Assembly (NCBI GenBank): GCA_022842845.1
Contig: JALHOT010000002.1
Span: 310,001 to 374,000, forward strand
Source of the DNA: Cyclobacteriaceae bacterium
Lineage (GTDB): Bacteria > Bacteroidota > Bacteroidia > Cytophagales > Cyclobacteriaceae
Direction: 5' to 3'
DNA length: 64,000 nucleotides
Shown in pieces: positions 18,725 to 28,074 of the stretch. Under the pieces are notes generated by a model. It saw nothing but the letters and a program-made list of their open reading frames with translations. It was not told the origin of the DNA and ran no database searches. Positions within the stretch are counted from its first letter, which is position 1. Each line of letters starts with the position of its first letter. The position numbers were made by a program, and so were the translations under genes.

Positions 18725-18754
18725 CAAAATTATCTTTACAGCAGAAAAAACAAA
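18725..18754 (-). promoter_or_regulatory. pdxJ promoter
   Basis: On the minus strand TTTG (18754-18751), an 18-base spacer and TAATTTTG (18732-18725) form a full Bacteroidota-type promoter 34 bases before the pdxJ start. A TATCTTTA on the plus strand (18731-18738) may serve yqeY divergently. Confidence 0.7.
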
Positions 18755-18756
18755 GT

Positions 18757-19206
18757 ATGAGCCTAAAGCAACAAATCGATCAAGACATTAAGCAGGCCAT
18801 GTTGGCCAAAAATAAAGAAGAACTTGAAGCACTGCGTGGTATCAAGTCACTTATTCTGCTGGCTGAGACAGAAAAGGGAGGGAGCGGTGAAGTAGCCGCT
18901 GATGTGGAGATCAAGTTATTAATGAAGGCAGCGAAGCAACGCAAAGAATCGGCCGATATTTTTTTGCAGCAGCATAGACCTGAGTTGGCAGATAAGGAGA
19001 TGAAGCAGTTAGAAGTCATCAGTCGTTATTTACCCAAGCAGTTGGATGAAGCAGCCTTAACAGCAGAGTTAAAGAAAATTATAGAAGCCGTTGGTGCAAA
19101 ATCACCGGCTGATATGGGTAAGGTAATGGGCACTGCAACCAAACAGTTGTCAGGCAAAGCTGATGGTAAATTAATTTCTGAACTGGTAAAAAAATTATTG
19201 TCTTGA
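18757..19206 (+). CDS. yqeY: GatB/YqeY domain protein
   Basis: A 149-residue helical protein equal to the YqeY family, homologous to the tail domain of the amidotransferase subunit GatB. The opening SLKQQIDQDIKQAMLAKNKEELEALR is split here as SLKQQIDQDIKQAMLAK then EELEALRGIKS; PADMGKVMGTATKQLSGKADG is the conserved C-terminal block. ATG 18757 is chosen because upstream frame sequence is antisense to pdxJ. Its stop overlaps the TTG start of cvpA. The role may be in tRNA-dependent amidation or tRNA binding, but is not established. Confidence 0.92.
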   Translation: MSLKQQIDQDIKQAMLAKNKEELEALRGIKSLILLAETEKGGSGEVAADVEIKLLMKAAKQRKESADIFLQQHRPELADKEMKQLEVISRYLPKQLDEAALTAELKKIIEAVGAKSPADMGKVMGTATKQLSGKADGKLISELVKKLLS

Positions 19207-19700
19207 GCTACGTTGATATTGCCCTGGTACTTTTTCTAGTGTTTGGAGCCTATAGCGGTTATAAGGAGGGATTCTTGATGGAACTCTTCTCTGTGTTGGC
19301 AATCCTGCTAGGTATTTTGGGTGGCTTTAAATTGATGGGAAATGCAATGGTCTTTTTAGATCAACAATTCAACATCGATGAATCAGTATTACCCTACATC
19401 GCTTTTGCTGTGGTATTTATTCTTGTGGTAGTAATCGTAACACTCATAGGCAGAGCGATTAAGGCTTCTATCGATAAAGATTTTTTAGGGAGGGTAGACC
19501 AGACTGCAGGCGCTGTGTTAGGCTCCTTTAAAACAGCCTTCATGCTTAGTGTGGGTTTGTGGATCATCCACTCCTTACAATTAGAACTGCCAGAAAAATG
19601 GACCCAGGGAGCCTGGGTTTACCCCAAACTATCCACCCTGGCCCCTGGCCTTACCAGTTGGATTAGTGAATACCTGCCGGTTTTTGAAGATGTCTTTTAA
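19203..19700 (+). CDS. cvpA: CvpA-family membrane protein
   Basis: A 165-residue inner-membrane protein with four hydrophobic segments (about residues 5-20, 27-45, 65-85, 105-120) and the family opening SYVDIALVLFLVFGAYSGYKEGF. The start is a TTG at 19203 that overlaps the yqeY TGA; no ATG gives a complete first helix, so TTG is strongly indicated. CvpA is named for colicin V production and is linked to envelope homeostasis. Translational coupling to yqeY is likely. Confidence 0.87.
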   Translation: MSYVDIALVLFLVFGAYSGYKEGFLMELFSVLAILLGILGGFKLMGNAMVFLDQQFNIDESVLPYIAFAVVFILVVVIVTLIGRAIKASIDKDFLGRVDQTAGAVLGSFKTAFMLSVGLWIIHSLQLELPEKWTQGAWVYPKLSTLAPGLTSWISEYLPVFEDVF

Positions 19701-19786
19701 TACTTCATGCTCATGTAAAGAAAGAGCAATTGTAGGTTGAGGTATATTTCTGTTTTTTTGCTTACTTATCTGTTGAAATCAAGCCT

Positions 19787-20539
19787 ATGGCCTTAGTTGT
19801 TAAAGAAGAAGGAGAGTTCAAATATGTAGATGAAGGCAGCGGACCTGTAGTATTGTTGCTGCATGGCTTATTTGGCGCACTCAGTAACTGGGAGGGGGTT
19901 ACCAACCGTTTCTCGAAAAACTTCAGGGTGGTAATTCCTATGCTACCTATTTATGAGATGCCCATCAGAGAGGCGGGTATCGATGGCTTGAGAAAATTTG
20001 TAGAAGAGTTTGTGGCTTTGAAGAACCTAAACGACATGATCATCATGGGCAATAGTTTAGGAGGTCATGTGGCACTAGCTTATACACTTAAAAACCCAAC
20101 AAAGGTTAGAAAGCTTATATTAACAGGCAGCTCCGGGCTTTTTGAGGATTCCATGGGCGGTTCTTACCCCAAGCGAGGTAATTATGAGTACATAAAAGAG
20201 AGAGTCGCCTATACTTTTTACGATCCGAAAGTAGCCACGAAGGAATTGGTGGACGAAGTGTTCGAAACAACTAACAGCATCCCAAAATGTATGCGCATTG
20301 TGGCCATTGCGAAATCGGCCCAACGCCACAATATGGCTGCAGATATACCTAACATTAAAGCACCAACCTTTTTGGTATGGGGGTTAAATGACACCATCAC
20401 CCCGCCTATTGTTGCCCACGAATTCAATAGGCTCATTCCTAATTCAACCTTAAGATTTATCGATAAATGTTCCCATGCACCCATGATGGAGCACCCTGAA
20501 AAATTCAATGAACTTGTAGAAGAGTTTATGGTTAAATAG
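19787..20539 (+). CDS. Alpha/beta hydrolase
   Basis: A 250-residue alpha/beta hydrolase. The oxyanion block LLHGLFGALSNW is at about residue 25, the nucleophile elbow is GNSLGG near residue 90, the acid is in WGLNDTITPP and the His in KCSHAPMMEHPEKF near the C-terminus. The same gene sits between pdxJ and the CBS gene in many Cytophagales and Flavobacteria, which supports an old link with the envelope cluster. Substrate unknown. Confidence 0.9.
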   Translation: MALVVKEEGEFKYVDEGSGPVVLLLHGLFGALSNWEGVTNRFSKNFRVVIPMLPIYEMPIREAGIDGLRKFVEEFVALKNLNDMIIMGNSLGGHVALAYTLKNPTKVRKLILTGSSGLFEDSMGGSYPKRGNYEYIKERVAYTFYDPKVATKELVDEVFETTNSIPKCMRIVAIAKSAQRHNMAADIPNIKAPTFLVWGLNDTITPPIVAHEFNRLIPNSTLRFIDKCSHAPMMEHPEKFNELVEEFMVK

Positions 20540-20572
20540 AAGGAGTTTGGCACATGCCGGAACCTTGCCAAA

Positions 20573-21238
20573 ATGATAGCGGAAGACCTGATCAATCATA
20601 TGATTCCGCCCTTAAAGGGCACAGACGATGCACATAAAGCTATTGTTTGGATGGAGGAATTTCGTTGCAATTACCTGCCTGTAGTGGATGAAGGCAACCT
20701 GCTTGGCTTTATTTCAGAAGAAATTATTCTTGAGACAAACGACATAGACCGAGAAGTGAAGAATTTCACTTTGCAAGGGCAGAAGAGTTTCGTTACCATG
20801 GGCACCCATTTTTACGATATTCTCAGGGTCGCTTCTGATAATAAGGTGCAGATGGTAGCGGTGATGGATGATGATAATAAGTACGCTGGAGTTATTACAG
20901 TGCAGGATACCCTGGCTTCTTTTGCCCAAACAGCCGCAGTACAAATGCCAGGCAGTGTATTGGTACTTTCTATGAGCCATGTGGATTATTCATTGGCAAC
21001 AATTAGCCGGCTTATTGAAGAAAACAATTCCAAAGTGCTGAGCAGCCTTGTAAAAGAAGACCCCTCTGAAAACACGCGCCTGCGTTTAATCCTCAAAATC
21101 AATCAGACCGACCTCTCCCGAATTGTTGCTACCCTGGAACGATTTGGTTATCGCGTAATTGGCCGTTATCAGGAGGTTAAGCAAGAGCCGGCTGACAAAG
21201 AAAGGCTTGACATGCTTTTTAGATACCTGGACATTTAA
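20573..21238 (+). CDS. CBS-domain protein, AcuB-like
   Basis: A 221-residue protein with a pair of CBS domains (residues ~1-140; NYLPVVDEGNLLGFISEE and VQMVAVMDDDNKYAGVIT mark the repeats) and a C-terminal ACT-like region (STLV-type block SVLVLSMSHVDYSLATISRLIEE, written here in part). CBS pairs bind adenylates and regulate partners. It lies 33 bases after the hydrolase and before nadK, an arrangement conserved in the phylum. The regulated partner is not known. Confidence 0.88.
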   Translation: MIAEDLINHMIPPLKGTDDAHKAIVWMEEFRCNYLPVVDEGNLLGFISEEIILETNDIDREVKNFTLQGQKSFVTMGTHFYDILRVASDNKVQMVAVMDDDNKYAGVITVQDTLASFAQTAAVQMPGSVLVLSMSHVDYSLATISRLIEENNSKVLSSLVKEDPSENTRLRLILKINQTDLSRIVATLERFGYRVIGRYQEVKQEPADKERLDMLFRYLDI

Positions 21239-21327
21239 ATCTGAATAAACCTGCCTAATTTCTCCCTAAAAGATTCTTATCTTTAAGTTTTTCAGGTATT
21301 TAACAAGGTCTACTTAAAGTCAAATGT

Positions 21328-22200
21328 ATGCAAGTAGGGTTGCATGGAAAGGAGTTTTCTCTAAAATCATTGCCTGTTGTTGAGCGTGTACTTGACCTCA
21401 TACATGATCATGGTGCAGAGTCTGTAGTTTCTGCATCTTTTGCGGCTCAACTTAAGAAAGCTGGCAGTAAACACAGATTTAGGGTGTATGAAAAGGCGGA
21501 CTCGCTCAAAAATTTAAAGTTTATGCTGAGTTTGGGTGGCGATGGCACCTTGCTTGAAACTGTGTCGCATGTTGGCCGTGCTGAACTACCTATCTTGGGT
21601 ATCAACCTTGGCAGATTAGGTTTTTTGGCGACTATCAATAAAGATGAGACCGCCATAGCCCTTGAAAAAGTATTTGAAGGGGCTTATACCCTGGACAAAA
21701 GGTCATTGCTAAAGCTTGAAATGAAGGGTGACCTCTTCGAGGGTGTAAACTTTGCCTTAAATGACTTAACAGTCATGAAAAAGGATACCGCCACCATGCT
21801 CATCGTGCATACACATATTGACGGGGAGTATTTGAATTCGTACTGGGCAGATGGACTCATTGTATCAACCCCTACCGGAAGTACAGGCTATAATTTGAGT
21901 TGTGGTGGCCCCTTGGTTTTTCCCCGGTCAGGAAATTTTATCATAACGCCTGTTAGTCCGCACAATCTCACCGCCAGACCCATTGTTGTGTCAGACTCTT
22001 CTGAAATAACACTGGAAGTTGAAGGCCGGAGCAAACATTTTCTCATTACACTAGACAGTCGCGTGGCTACAGGTGAGTCGGGCATGAAACTCAACGTTAA
22101 AAGAGAGCATTTTAAGGCCCATCTCATTCAGCTGGAAGGGCAACATTATTTTAAGACATTGCGCAATAAGCTTAACTGGGGTTTAGACATTCGCAATTAA
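21328..22200 (+). CDS. nadK: NAD kinase
   Basis: Phosphorylates NAD to NADP with ATP or polyphosphate. In 290 residues the GGDGTLLE motif is near residue 71, GINLGRLGFL near residue 90, the LNDLTVMK block (family NE/D motif) near residue 145, and TPTGSTGYNLSCGGP near residue 180. The gene is monocistronic-looking but stands in the conserved hydrolase-CBS-nadK-porG-uppS order. A near-consensus TATCTTTA lies 42 bases upstream. Confidence 0.97.
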   Translation: MQVGLHGKEFSLKSLPVVERVLDLIHDHGAESVVSASFAAQLKKAGSKHRFRVYEKADSLKNLKFMLSLGGDGTLLETVSHVGRAELPILGINLGRLGFLATINKDETAIALEKVFEGAYTLDKRSLLKLEMKGDLFEGVNFALNDLTVMKKDTATMLIVHTHIDGEYLNSYWADGLIVSTPTGSTGYNLSCGGPLVFPRSGNFIITPVSPHNLTARPIVVSDSSEITLEVEGRSKHFLITLDSRVATGESGMKLNVKREHFKAHLIQLEGQHYFKTLRNKLNWGLDIRN

Positions 22201-22208
22201 ATTTTATT

Positions 22209-22216
22209 TACTTTTG
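22209..22216 (+). promoter_or_regulatory. -7 element before the tandem barrel genes
   Basis: TACTTTTG, an exact TAnnTTTG match, lies 28 bases before the start at 22245; no good -33 element was found. Confidence 0.45.
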
Positions 22217-22244
22217 TTATTGGTTCAGTATCAATCTTATAGGT

Positions 22245-23285
22245 ATGCGCAGGGTTTTAATTGTTTGTTTGGCTTTAGTGTCTCTCTTGGTGAGTGTAGA
22301 TTCCTACGCTCAATTGAGTCGTAAGAAGATTAAGAAAAATAATCGCCACATCGCCCATTTTAAAGGGAAGAAAAGGGGTTTTGACCCTGCCAAAAAATAC
22401 AATTCGCTCGGGGTTTCGCTCAATGCCATGAACTACTATGGTGACATTGCCCCTCTGCCCAACAGAATCAGTACAGACCTTGCCTTTACCAGACCCGCTT
22501 TGGGGGTTTCTTTTACACACCGTTTTGGCCCCTTCTACCAATTAACGGGTGGTTTTACCTATGGCACCTTGGCTGGGTCCGATGCAGAGTCGGCTGATCC
22601 AAACAATCAAGGCTCATCCTACAGGTATGTTAGAAACCTTAGCTTCAGAAATAGAATAAAAGAATTGTCATTAGTTGGTCAATTTGATCTTTTCCCAAAT
22701 CAAGGAACATATATCAGTAGGGTGAGGTGGACACCCTTTGCCTTTGTAGGGATAGCTGCTTTTCATCATAACCCGCAAGCCCAGGATGCTAGCGGTGAAT
22801 GGGTAGATTTGCAGCCACTAGGAACGGAAGGTCAATTCGCTCAGCTAAACCCAACAGATGTAAACTATGGTATAGAGCCATATAAAAAAATTCAGCTCGC
22901 TATACCTTTTGGTATTGGAGCCCGCTTTCGGGTGAATGAAGTAGTTGATATTTCAGCTGAATTTGGATTTCGCTACCTGTTCACAGATTATATCGATGAT
23001 GTGAGCCAGAATTATGTTGATTTGAGCCTGTTAACACCAGAGGCTGCTCGATTCTCGTACAGAAGTGATTTGGTTAATCCAGCAGCAAGCGAGAGGGTTG
23101 CGGCAATTATGGCTAATACCAGTACCAGTCTAACCTATAACGGACAGCCAATTGTTAATGGCTTTGGATCAGAACATCCTGATAATATGAGGGGCAATAT
23201 AAATGATCGCGACATCTACACAATGACAACCATACGTGTAACGTATATACTGGGAAAAACCTTTCACAGGGCTAAATTCAGATAA
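22245..23285 (+). CDS. Outer-membrane beta-barrel protein, PorG/DUF6089-like
   Basis: A 346-residue protein with a signal peptide (residues 1-23, ending DSYAQ). The mature part begins with a basic stretch, then KYNSLGVSLNAMNYYGDIAPL, which resembles the N-terminal strand of DUF6089/PorG proteins. The many Gly/aromatic strands and the ending TYILGKTFHRAKFR indicate a barrel. Its stop overlaps the start of the next, related gene (ATAATG), so the two are translationally coupled. Having two such genes in this position is unusual. Confidence 0.8.
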   Translation: MRRVLIVCLALVSLLVSVDSYAQLSRKKIKKNNRHIAHFKGKKRGFDPAKKYNSLGVSLNAMNYYGDIAPLPNRISTDLAFTRPALGVSFTHRFGPFYQLTGGFTYGTLAGSDAESADPNNQGSSYRYVRNLSFRNRIKELSLVGQFDLFPNQGTYISRVRWTPFAFVGIAAFHHNPQAQDASGEWVDLQPLGTEGQFAQLNPTDVNYGIEPYKKIQLAIPFGIGARFRVNEVVDISAEFGFRYLFTDYIDDVSQNYVDLSLLTPEAARFSYRSDLVNPAASERVAAIMANTSTSLTYNGQPIVNGFGSEHPDNMRGNINDRDIYTMTTIRVTYILGKTFHRAKFR

Positions 23286-23959
23286 TGCGTTGTAAGCTTG
23301 TACTTATCATTTTAAGTCTACCCCTTTTTTTAAAGGCCCAGAGTGCTGAAATAGGCTTTGGCTTGGGCACCTGGAATTACACCGGAGATCTTGTAAGAAC
23401 GTATAATATTTTAAATGTTAAGCCTGCTGGTACCGTAATGTACCGATCCAACCTGGGAAGGGCCATTAGCTTTCGAGCCTCCTTAACTGCCGGAAAGATT
23501 AGCGCCAGCGATAGTAGGCCAATTGATGCTTTCGCTACGCAAAGGGCTGCATCCTTTAACCTCTTTTTGTACGAGCTTGCTTTGGGTACAGAATATCACT
23601 TTTTAGACTGGAGAAGTGAAAAAAGGCCCTTGCGCTTCACCCCCTATGTCCTTACAGGCATGGGTCTTTTTGGTTTGGCAGGAGTTCCGAGCAAGGCTGC
23701 TGAGTATAGTACTATTCAGCCAGCCGTACAGTTGGGTGTTGGCTTTAAATACGTGATTAATCCCCTTTGGTATTTGGGTATTGAGTTCGCCACCAGAAGA
23801 ACTTTTTTTGACTACCTCGATAATGTTTCTGAAGGTAATCCGGCTAACAAAAACTATCGTTACGGCAACCCTAATGACAATGACAGCTACCACTTTTTAG
23901 GCCTAACCCTTACCCGAACTTTCTATACCATTCCTTGCCCCACTAACCCCTATAAGTAG
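23285..23959 (+). CDS. DUF6089 / PorG-like outer-membrane protein
   Basis: A 224-residue protein with a short signal peptide (ending LKAQ, residue 18) and the DUF6089 opening AEIGFGLGTWNYTGDL. PorG of the type IX secretion system belongs to this family and is encoded just upstream of uppS and bamA in Flavobacteria, as here. The role in type IX secretion is inferred from family and position. About eight beta-strands are visible, ending FLGLTLTRTFYTIPCPTNP. Confidence 0.82.
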   Translation: MRCKLVLIILSLPLFLKAQSAEIGFGLGTWNYTGDLVRTYNILNVKPAGTVMYRSNLGRAISFRASLTAGKISASDSRPIDAFATQRAASFNLFLYELALGTEYHFLDWRSEKRPLRFTPYVLTGMGLFGLAGVPSKAAEYSTIQPAVQLGVGFKYVINPLWYLGIEFATRRTFFDYLDNVSEGNPANKNYRYGNPNDNDSYHFLGLTLTRTFYTIPCPTNPYK

Positions 23960-24041
23960 CGGACAGCATTTTTATTGGTATTGAGCTAGATTTCAAAATA
24001 ATACAGCAACAATTATCTATTAACCAATAACTTATTATCCT

Positions 24042-24049
24042 TATTTTTG
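24042..24049 (+). promoter_or_regulatory. uppS -7 element
   Basis: TATTTTTG lies only seven bases before the GTG start, so a transcript starting about seven bases past the element would have little or no leader. Confidence 0.5.
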
Positions 24050-24056
24050 CCGCCTT

Positions 24057-24809
24057 GTGGCCTCATACCGCGAACATATCGACCTCAATAATTTACCCCG
24101 CCATATTGCCGTTATAATGGATGGTAATGGACGTTGGGCTAAAAAGAAAGGTGCTTTACGCATTTTTGGACATCGCAATGCCATTCAGTCTGTTAAAGAT
24201 GTGACAGAGGCTTGCGGAGAATTAGGGGTTAAGTATTTAACGCTCTATGCATTTTCTACAGAAAATTGGGGAAGACCCAAGGAAGAGGTAGATGGACTGA
24301 TGGAGTTGTTGGTCAACACCCTGAAAAAGGAGATTAAAACGTTGATGGACAACAGGGTCATCCTGAAAACAATAGGAGAGACCTCTCATTTACCTCAAGA
24401 TTGTCAAGACAACCTGCAATGGGCTAAGGATACCACCAAGGATAATGATGGATTGACCCTGATATTAGCCTTAAGCTATTCTGGCCGTTGGGAAATAACC
24501 GAGGCCGTAAAGAAAATGGCCCTCGAAGTTAAAAAGGGCAGTTTGCAGCCTGAGGCTATTACAGACAAGGTGGTAGAAAACTATTTGGAAACTGCTGGCA
24601 TCCCTGATCCAGAGCTGTTAATCCGCACCAGCGGGGAGTTGCGTATCAGCAACTTCTTGTTGTGGCAAATAGCCTATTCAGAGTTATATATTACGCCAAC
24701 ACTTTGGCCTGATTTTAGAAAAGAAAATTTATATGAAGCCATCTGGTCTTATCAACAGCGCGAGCGAAGATTTGGTAAAACCAGTGAGCAATTGAATCCT
24801 GTGGGATGA
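24057..24809 (+). CDS. uppS: Isoprenyl transferase (undecaprenyl diphosphate synthase)
   Basis: Makes the C55 lipid carrier for peptidoglycan and O-antigen by cis-addition of isopentenyl diphosphate. The 250-residue protein has the catalytic MDGNGRWAKKKG motif at residues ~22-33, FSTENWGRP near residue 68, and the C-terminal RTSGELRISNFLLWQ block. The start is GTG 24057; the next ATG lies inside the catalytic motif. Its stop overlaps the bamA start. Confidence 0.96.
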   Translation: MASYREHIDLNNLPRHIAVIMDGNGRWAKKKGALRIFGHRNAIQSVKDVTEACGELGVKYLTLYAFSTENWGRPKEEVDGLMELLVNTLKKEIKTLMDNRVILKTIGETSHLPQDCQDNLQWAKDTTKDNDGLTLILALSYSGRWEITEAVKKMALEVKKGSLQPEAITDKVVENYLETAGIPDPELLIRTSGELRISNFLLWQIAYSELYITPTLWPDFRKENLYEAIWSYQQRERRFGKTSEQLNPVG

Positions 24810-27493
24810 TGAAACGATCTGTACTATTTTTTTTACTGCTTGTATTTTTTGCAACAGCAGCTTCTGCACAGTTTAGAAGAAGTCGCGAACGCGCTGGAAC
24901 CCCCAGCGATAATACGTTGAATTACGCCAACCCAGGTGAATATACTCTTGCTGGCTTAGAAGTGGCAGGCCTCAATGTGCTTGACAAAAATTCAATGATC
25001 GCCCTGACTGGGTTAAAGATTGGCGATAAAGTAAAAATTCCGGGAGATGGTATTTCAAGTGCGATTCGGAAACTTTGGAAGCTAGGCCTGGTAGGTGATG
25101 TATCGATTAAAGTAGACCGTATTGAGGGCTCCAATATTTACCTGATTCTTGAACTTTCTGAGCGGCCCAGGCTCACTACTTTTTACTTTTCAGGAATAAG
25201 TAAAGGTCAGGAATCAGCTCTAAAAGAAGACCTGAATTTGATCCGAGGTAAAATTGTAAACGATGCCTTGGTACGTAATACAGAAAATGCTGTACGCAAA
25301 CATTTCGTTAAAAAAGGTTTTTTAAATACAGAGGTAAAAATTATTCAGGAAAGAGACACACTCAACCGGGAAGGTATCAAACTTAATATTCAGGTTAAAC
25401 CATATTCTAAGGTTAAGATCAACAGAATCAATATCGAAGGAAATGAAACCATCTATGCAGGTAAATTAAAACGTAAGTTAAAATCCACACACGAGCACCC
25501 TCGTTTCACTTTACATAGGGCAATTGGCGAAGCATTATTTACAAAACAGGTTTGGAAAATGGGCGATTCCGTATCCTGGACTGACATAAAAACATTTTTG
25601 AATGATCACGTGAAGCTTAATGTATTTGCAGGATCTAAATACATTAAGACTGACTACGAAGAGGACAAGAAAAAATTAATTGACTTTTATAATTCAAAAG
25701 GCCATCGCGATGCTGAGATACTTATCGATTCTGTGTATGCTTACGACAAGCGTACTGTTAACGTCAATATAAAATTGGTTGAAGGACCGCAATACCATTT
25801 TCGTGACATTACCTGGAAGGGTAATTACATTCACAATAACAAAACCCTTGAGGCATACCTGGGTATTAAAAAAGGAGATGTGTACAACAGAGAACTTCTT
25901 GACCGTAAAATCTCTTTCGACCAGAAAACAGGGATGGATATAAGTGGTCTTTACATGGATGATGGATACCTCTTTTTTAACATCAAACCTTTTGAACGGG
26001 TGGTAGAAGGAGACTCGATTGATGTAGAGATGAGAATTTTCGAAGGCGAGCAAGCCATCGTAGATGAAGTTACTTTCAGTGGCAATCAAAGAACCAGCGA
26101 CCATGTTGTGCGCAGGGAATTAAGTACAGTGCCAGGGCAAAAGTTTAGAAGATCTGACATAATCCGTACGCAACAACGTCTTGGTCAATTGGGTTATTTC
26201 GATCCTGCCAAGATTGGTCAAAACATTGTCCCCAATCCTGCCAATGGAACAGTTGATATTGAGTGGCAGTTAGAAGAACAATCAAATGACCAGATACAGC
26301 TTTCTGGTGGTTGGGGTGGTCAGTTCGGTTTCGTGGGAACACTTGGTCTAACCTTTAATAACTTCTCATTAAGAAACGTACCAAAATTGAAGGAATGGAG
26401 ACCACTGCCTGTTGGAGACGGACAGCGTTTATCAGTTCAGGCGCAAGCCAACGGCCGATCTTTCCAAAATTACAGTTTCTCATTTACCGAACCCTGGTTG
26501 GGAGGGCGCAAGCCGCATTCTTTAACCATTAGTTACTCCCGATCATTCTCCCGTTCTGCCGGTATAGGGGCAAGAAACATTTTCGATCTTAACTCACTGA
26601 TTAAACTGGATAATATTTCAGTTGGTCTGGGCCGTTTCCTGGAGTGGCCTGACAACTACTTTACACTGAACAACTCACTTTCATTCTCTTCTTTTAATCT
26701 CGAGAATATTAACTACGGTCTGGGTTGCAGCACTTGTAGCTCTTATGCCATTTCTTTAATCACCTCATTATCGAGAAGTAGCATTGATGACCCCCGTTAT
26801 CCGGCACAAGGCTCTCAAATATCGTTGACGGCAACCTTAACACCTCCCTACTCTGCTTTCAATAATAAAGACTATACAAGCCTTACAGCAGAGGAGAAAA
26901 ACAGATTCCAGGAATATCACAAGTGGATGTTTGATGCAAAGTGGTATTTGCCGCTCGACAGAAAGAAGAAGCTCGTGATCGAAGCCAAAGCTCACTTCGG
27001 ATTTTTGGGTGCCTATAACGAAAACAAAACCGGCATTGGGCCCTTCGAACGTTTCTACCTCGGTGGCGATGGACTGGCCGGAGGGTTCAGCTCATTTGTA
27101 CTTGGACAAGAAGTGGTTGGTTTAAGAGGATACGAGAATAACGCCATTACCCCACCCGATTTCGGGGGCACCCTTAATAGCAACTCAGATGTAAGAGGAG
27201 GTATTGCTTACGATAAATTTGGTTTGGAATTGCGCTACCCAATTACCACAGGTAACACGGCTACTATTTATGGTTTTACCTTTACGGAAGCCGGAAATAA
27301 CTGGGGCAATTACAGAGACTTTAATCCGTTTAAAATGTATCGTTCGGCAGGTTTTGGTGCTCGCATTTTTATGCCAGCCTTTGGCCTTATCGGACTTAAC
27401 TGGGCCTATGGCTTTGATACAGTACCTATTGGCGGTAGAGGCGCCATTAGCGGGTCACAGTTCCACTTTACCATCGGACAACAAATTCGTTAA
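24806..27493 (+). CDS. bamA: Outer-membrane protein assembly factor BamA
   Basis: The central barrel of the BAM complex, which inserts beta-barrel proteins. It has 895 residues: a signal peptide (residues 1-22), about five POTRA domains (to about residue 470; typical FSGNQRTSDHVVRREL in the last), and a 16-strand barrel with GLRGYENNAITP near residue 770 and a terminal FTIGQQIR-like strand. The barrel motif VRGF/Y appears as LRGY. Translation is coupled to uppS by overlap. Two ompH genes follow in the same operon. Confidence 0.95.
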   Translation: MMKRSVLFFLLLVFFATAASAQFRRSRERAGTPSDNTLNYANPGEYTLAGLEVAGLNVLDKNSMIALTGLKIGDKVKIPGDGISSAIRKLWKLGLVGDVSIKVDRIEGSNIYLILELSERPRLTTFYFSGISKGQESALKEDLNLIRGKIVNDALVRNTENAVRKHFVKKGFLNTEVKIIQERDTLNREGIKLNIQVKPYSKVKINRINIEGNETIYAGKLKRKLKSTHEHPRFTLHRAIGEALFTKQVWKMGDSVSWTDIKTFLNDHVKLNVFAGSKYIKTDYEEDKKKLIDFYNSKGHRDAEILIDSVYAYDKRTVNVNIKLVEGPQYHFRDITWKGNYIHNNKTLEAYLGIKKGDVYNRELLDRKISFDQKTGMDISGLYMDDGYLFFNIKPFERVVEGDSIDVEMRIFEGEQAIVDEVTFSGNQRTSDHVVRRELSTVPGQKFRRSDIIRTQQRLGQLGYFDPAKIGQNIVPNPANGTVDIEWQLEEQSNDQIQLSGGWGGQFGFVGTLGLTFNNFSLRNVPKLKEWRPLPVGDGQRLSVQAQANGRSFQNYSFSFTEPWLGGRKPHSLTISYSRSFSRSAGIGARNIFDLNSLIKLDNISVGLGRFLEWPDNYFTLNNSLSFSSFNLENINYGLGCSTCSSYAISLITSLSRSSIDDPRYPAQGSQISLTATLTPPYSAFNNKDYTSLTAEEKNRFQEYHKWMFDAKWYLPLDRKKKLVIEAKAHFGFLGAYNENKTGIGPFERFYLGGDGLAGGFSSFVLGQEVVGLRGYENNAITPPDFGGTLNSNSDVRGGIAYDKFGLELRYPITTGNTATIYGFTFTEAGNNWGNYRDFNPFKMYRSAGFGARIFMPAFGLIGLNWAYGFDTVPIGGRGAISGSQFHFTIGQQIR

Positions 27494-27495
27494 TC

Positions 27496-28032
27496 ATGCG
27501 CAAACTGCTGGTTACAACATTTTTCTGCATTTTCGGCCTGACTTTTGTAAATGCTCAGAGGTTCGGCTACATCGACACGGATTATATCCTGAAGAAAATG
27601 CCTGAATACAAGAAGGCGGAAGATGAAATCAATCAACTTTCGCAAGCTTGGGAAAGTGAGGCCAGGGAGATGGTGAAGGCAATTGATGGAATGTATGCCG
27701 CTCTTCAGGCAGAGCAAGTGTTGCTAACAGATGAAATGAAAACGGAGCGCGAAGCGGCCATTCGAAAAAAGGAGAATGAATTAAAAGAATACCAAAAAAA
27801 GGTGTTTGGCTTTGAAGGGCTTCTTTTTTTAAAGAAACAAGAATTGATTAAACCAGTATTAGATAAAATTTGGGATGCATCAGATAAAGTGGCTAAACAA
27901 AACAACCTGGCCATTGTATTTGATAAAGCAGGACAACTCGTAATGATTTATACAGACCCACGCTACGATTACACCGAATTTGTGCTCGAAGCTTTGGGGC
28001 TGGGAGATCCTAACGACACAGTAAAGAACTAA
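27496..28032 (+). CDS. OmpH/Skp-family periplasmic chaperone (first copy)
   Basis: A 178-residue OmpH/Skp protein: a signal peptide (residues 1-19, ending VNAQ), then RFGYIDTDYILKKMPEYKKAEDEI, a long charged coiled coil (residues ~40-115) and a C-terminal beta segment (NNLAIVFDKAGQLVMIYTDP). Skp-like proteins are trimers that hold unfolded outer-membrane proteins for BamA. It starts two bases after bamA. Confidence 0.92.
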   Translation: MRKLLVTTFFCIFGLTFVNAQRFGYIDTDYILKKMPEYKKAEDEINQLSQAWESEAREMVKAIDGMYAALQAEQVLLTDEMKTEREAAIRKKENELKEYQKKVFGFEGLLFLKKQELIKPVLDKIWDASDKVAKQNNLAIVFDKAGQLVMIYTDPRYDYTEFVLEALGLGDPNDTVKN

Positions 28033-28048
28033 CCAAACTGACGATTAT

Positions 28049-28056
28049 TAATTTTG
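28049..28056 (+). promoter_or_regulatory. -7 element before second ompH
   Basis: TAATTTTG exact match, 18 bases before ATG 28075; it may give the second ompH copy its own transcript. No -33 element is evident. Confidence 0.4.
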
Positions 28057-28074
28057 AACTTTGAACTAACTAAC

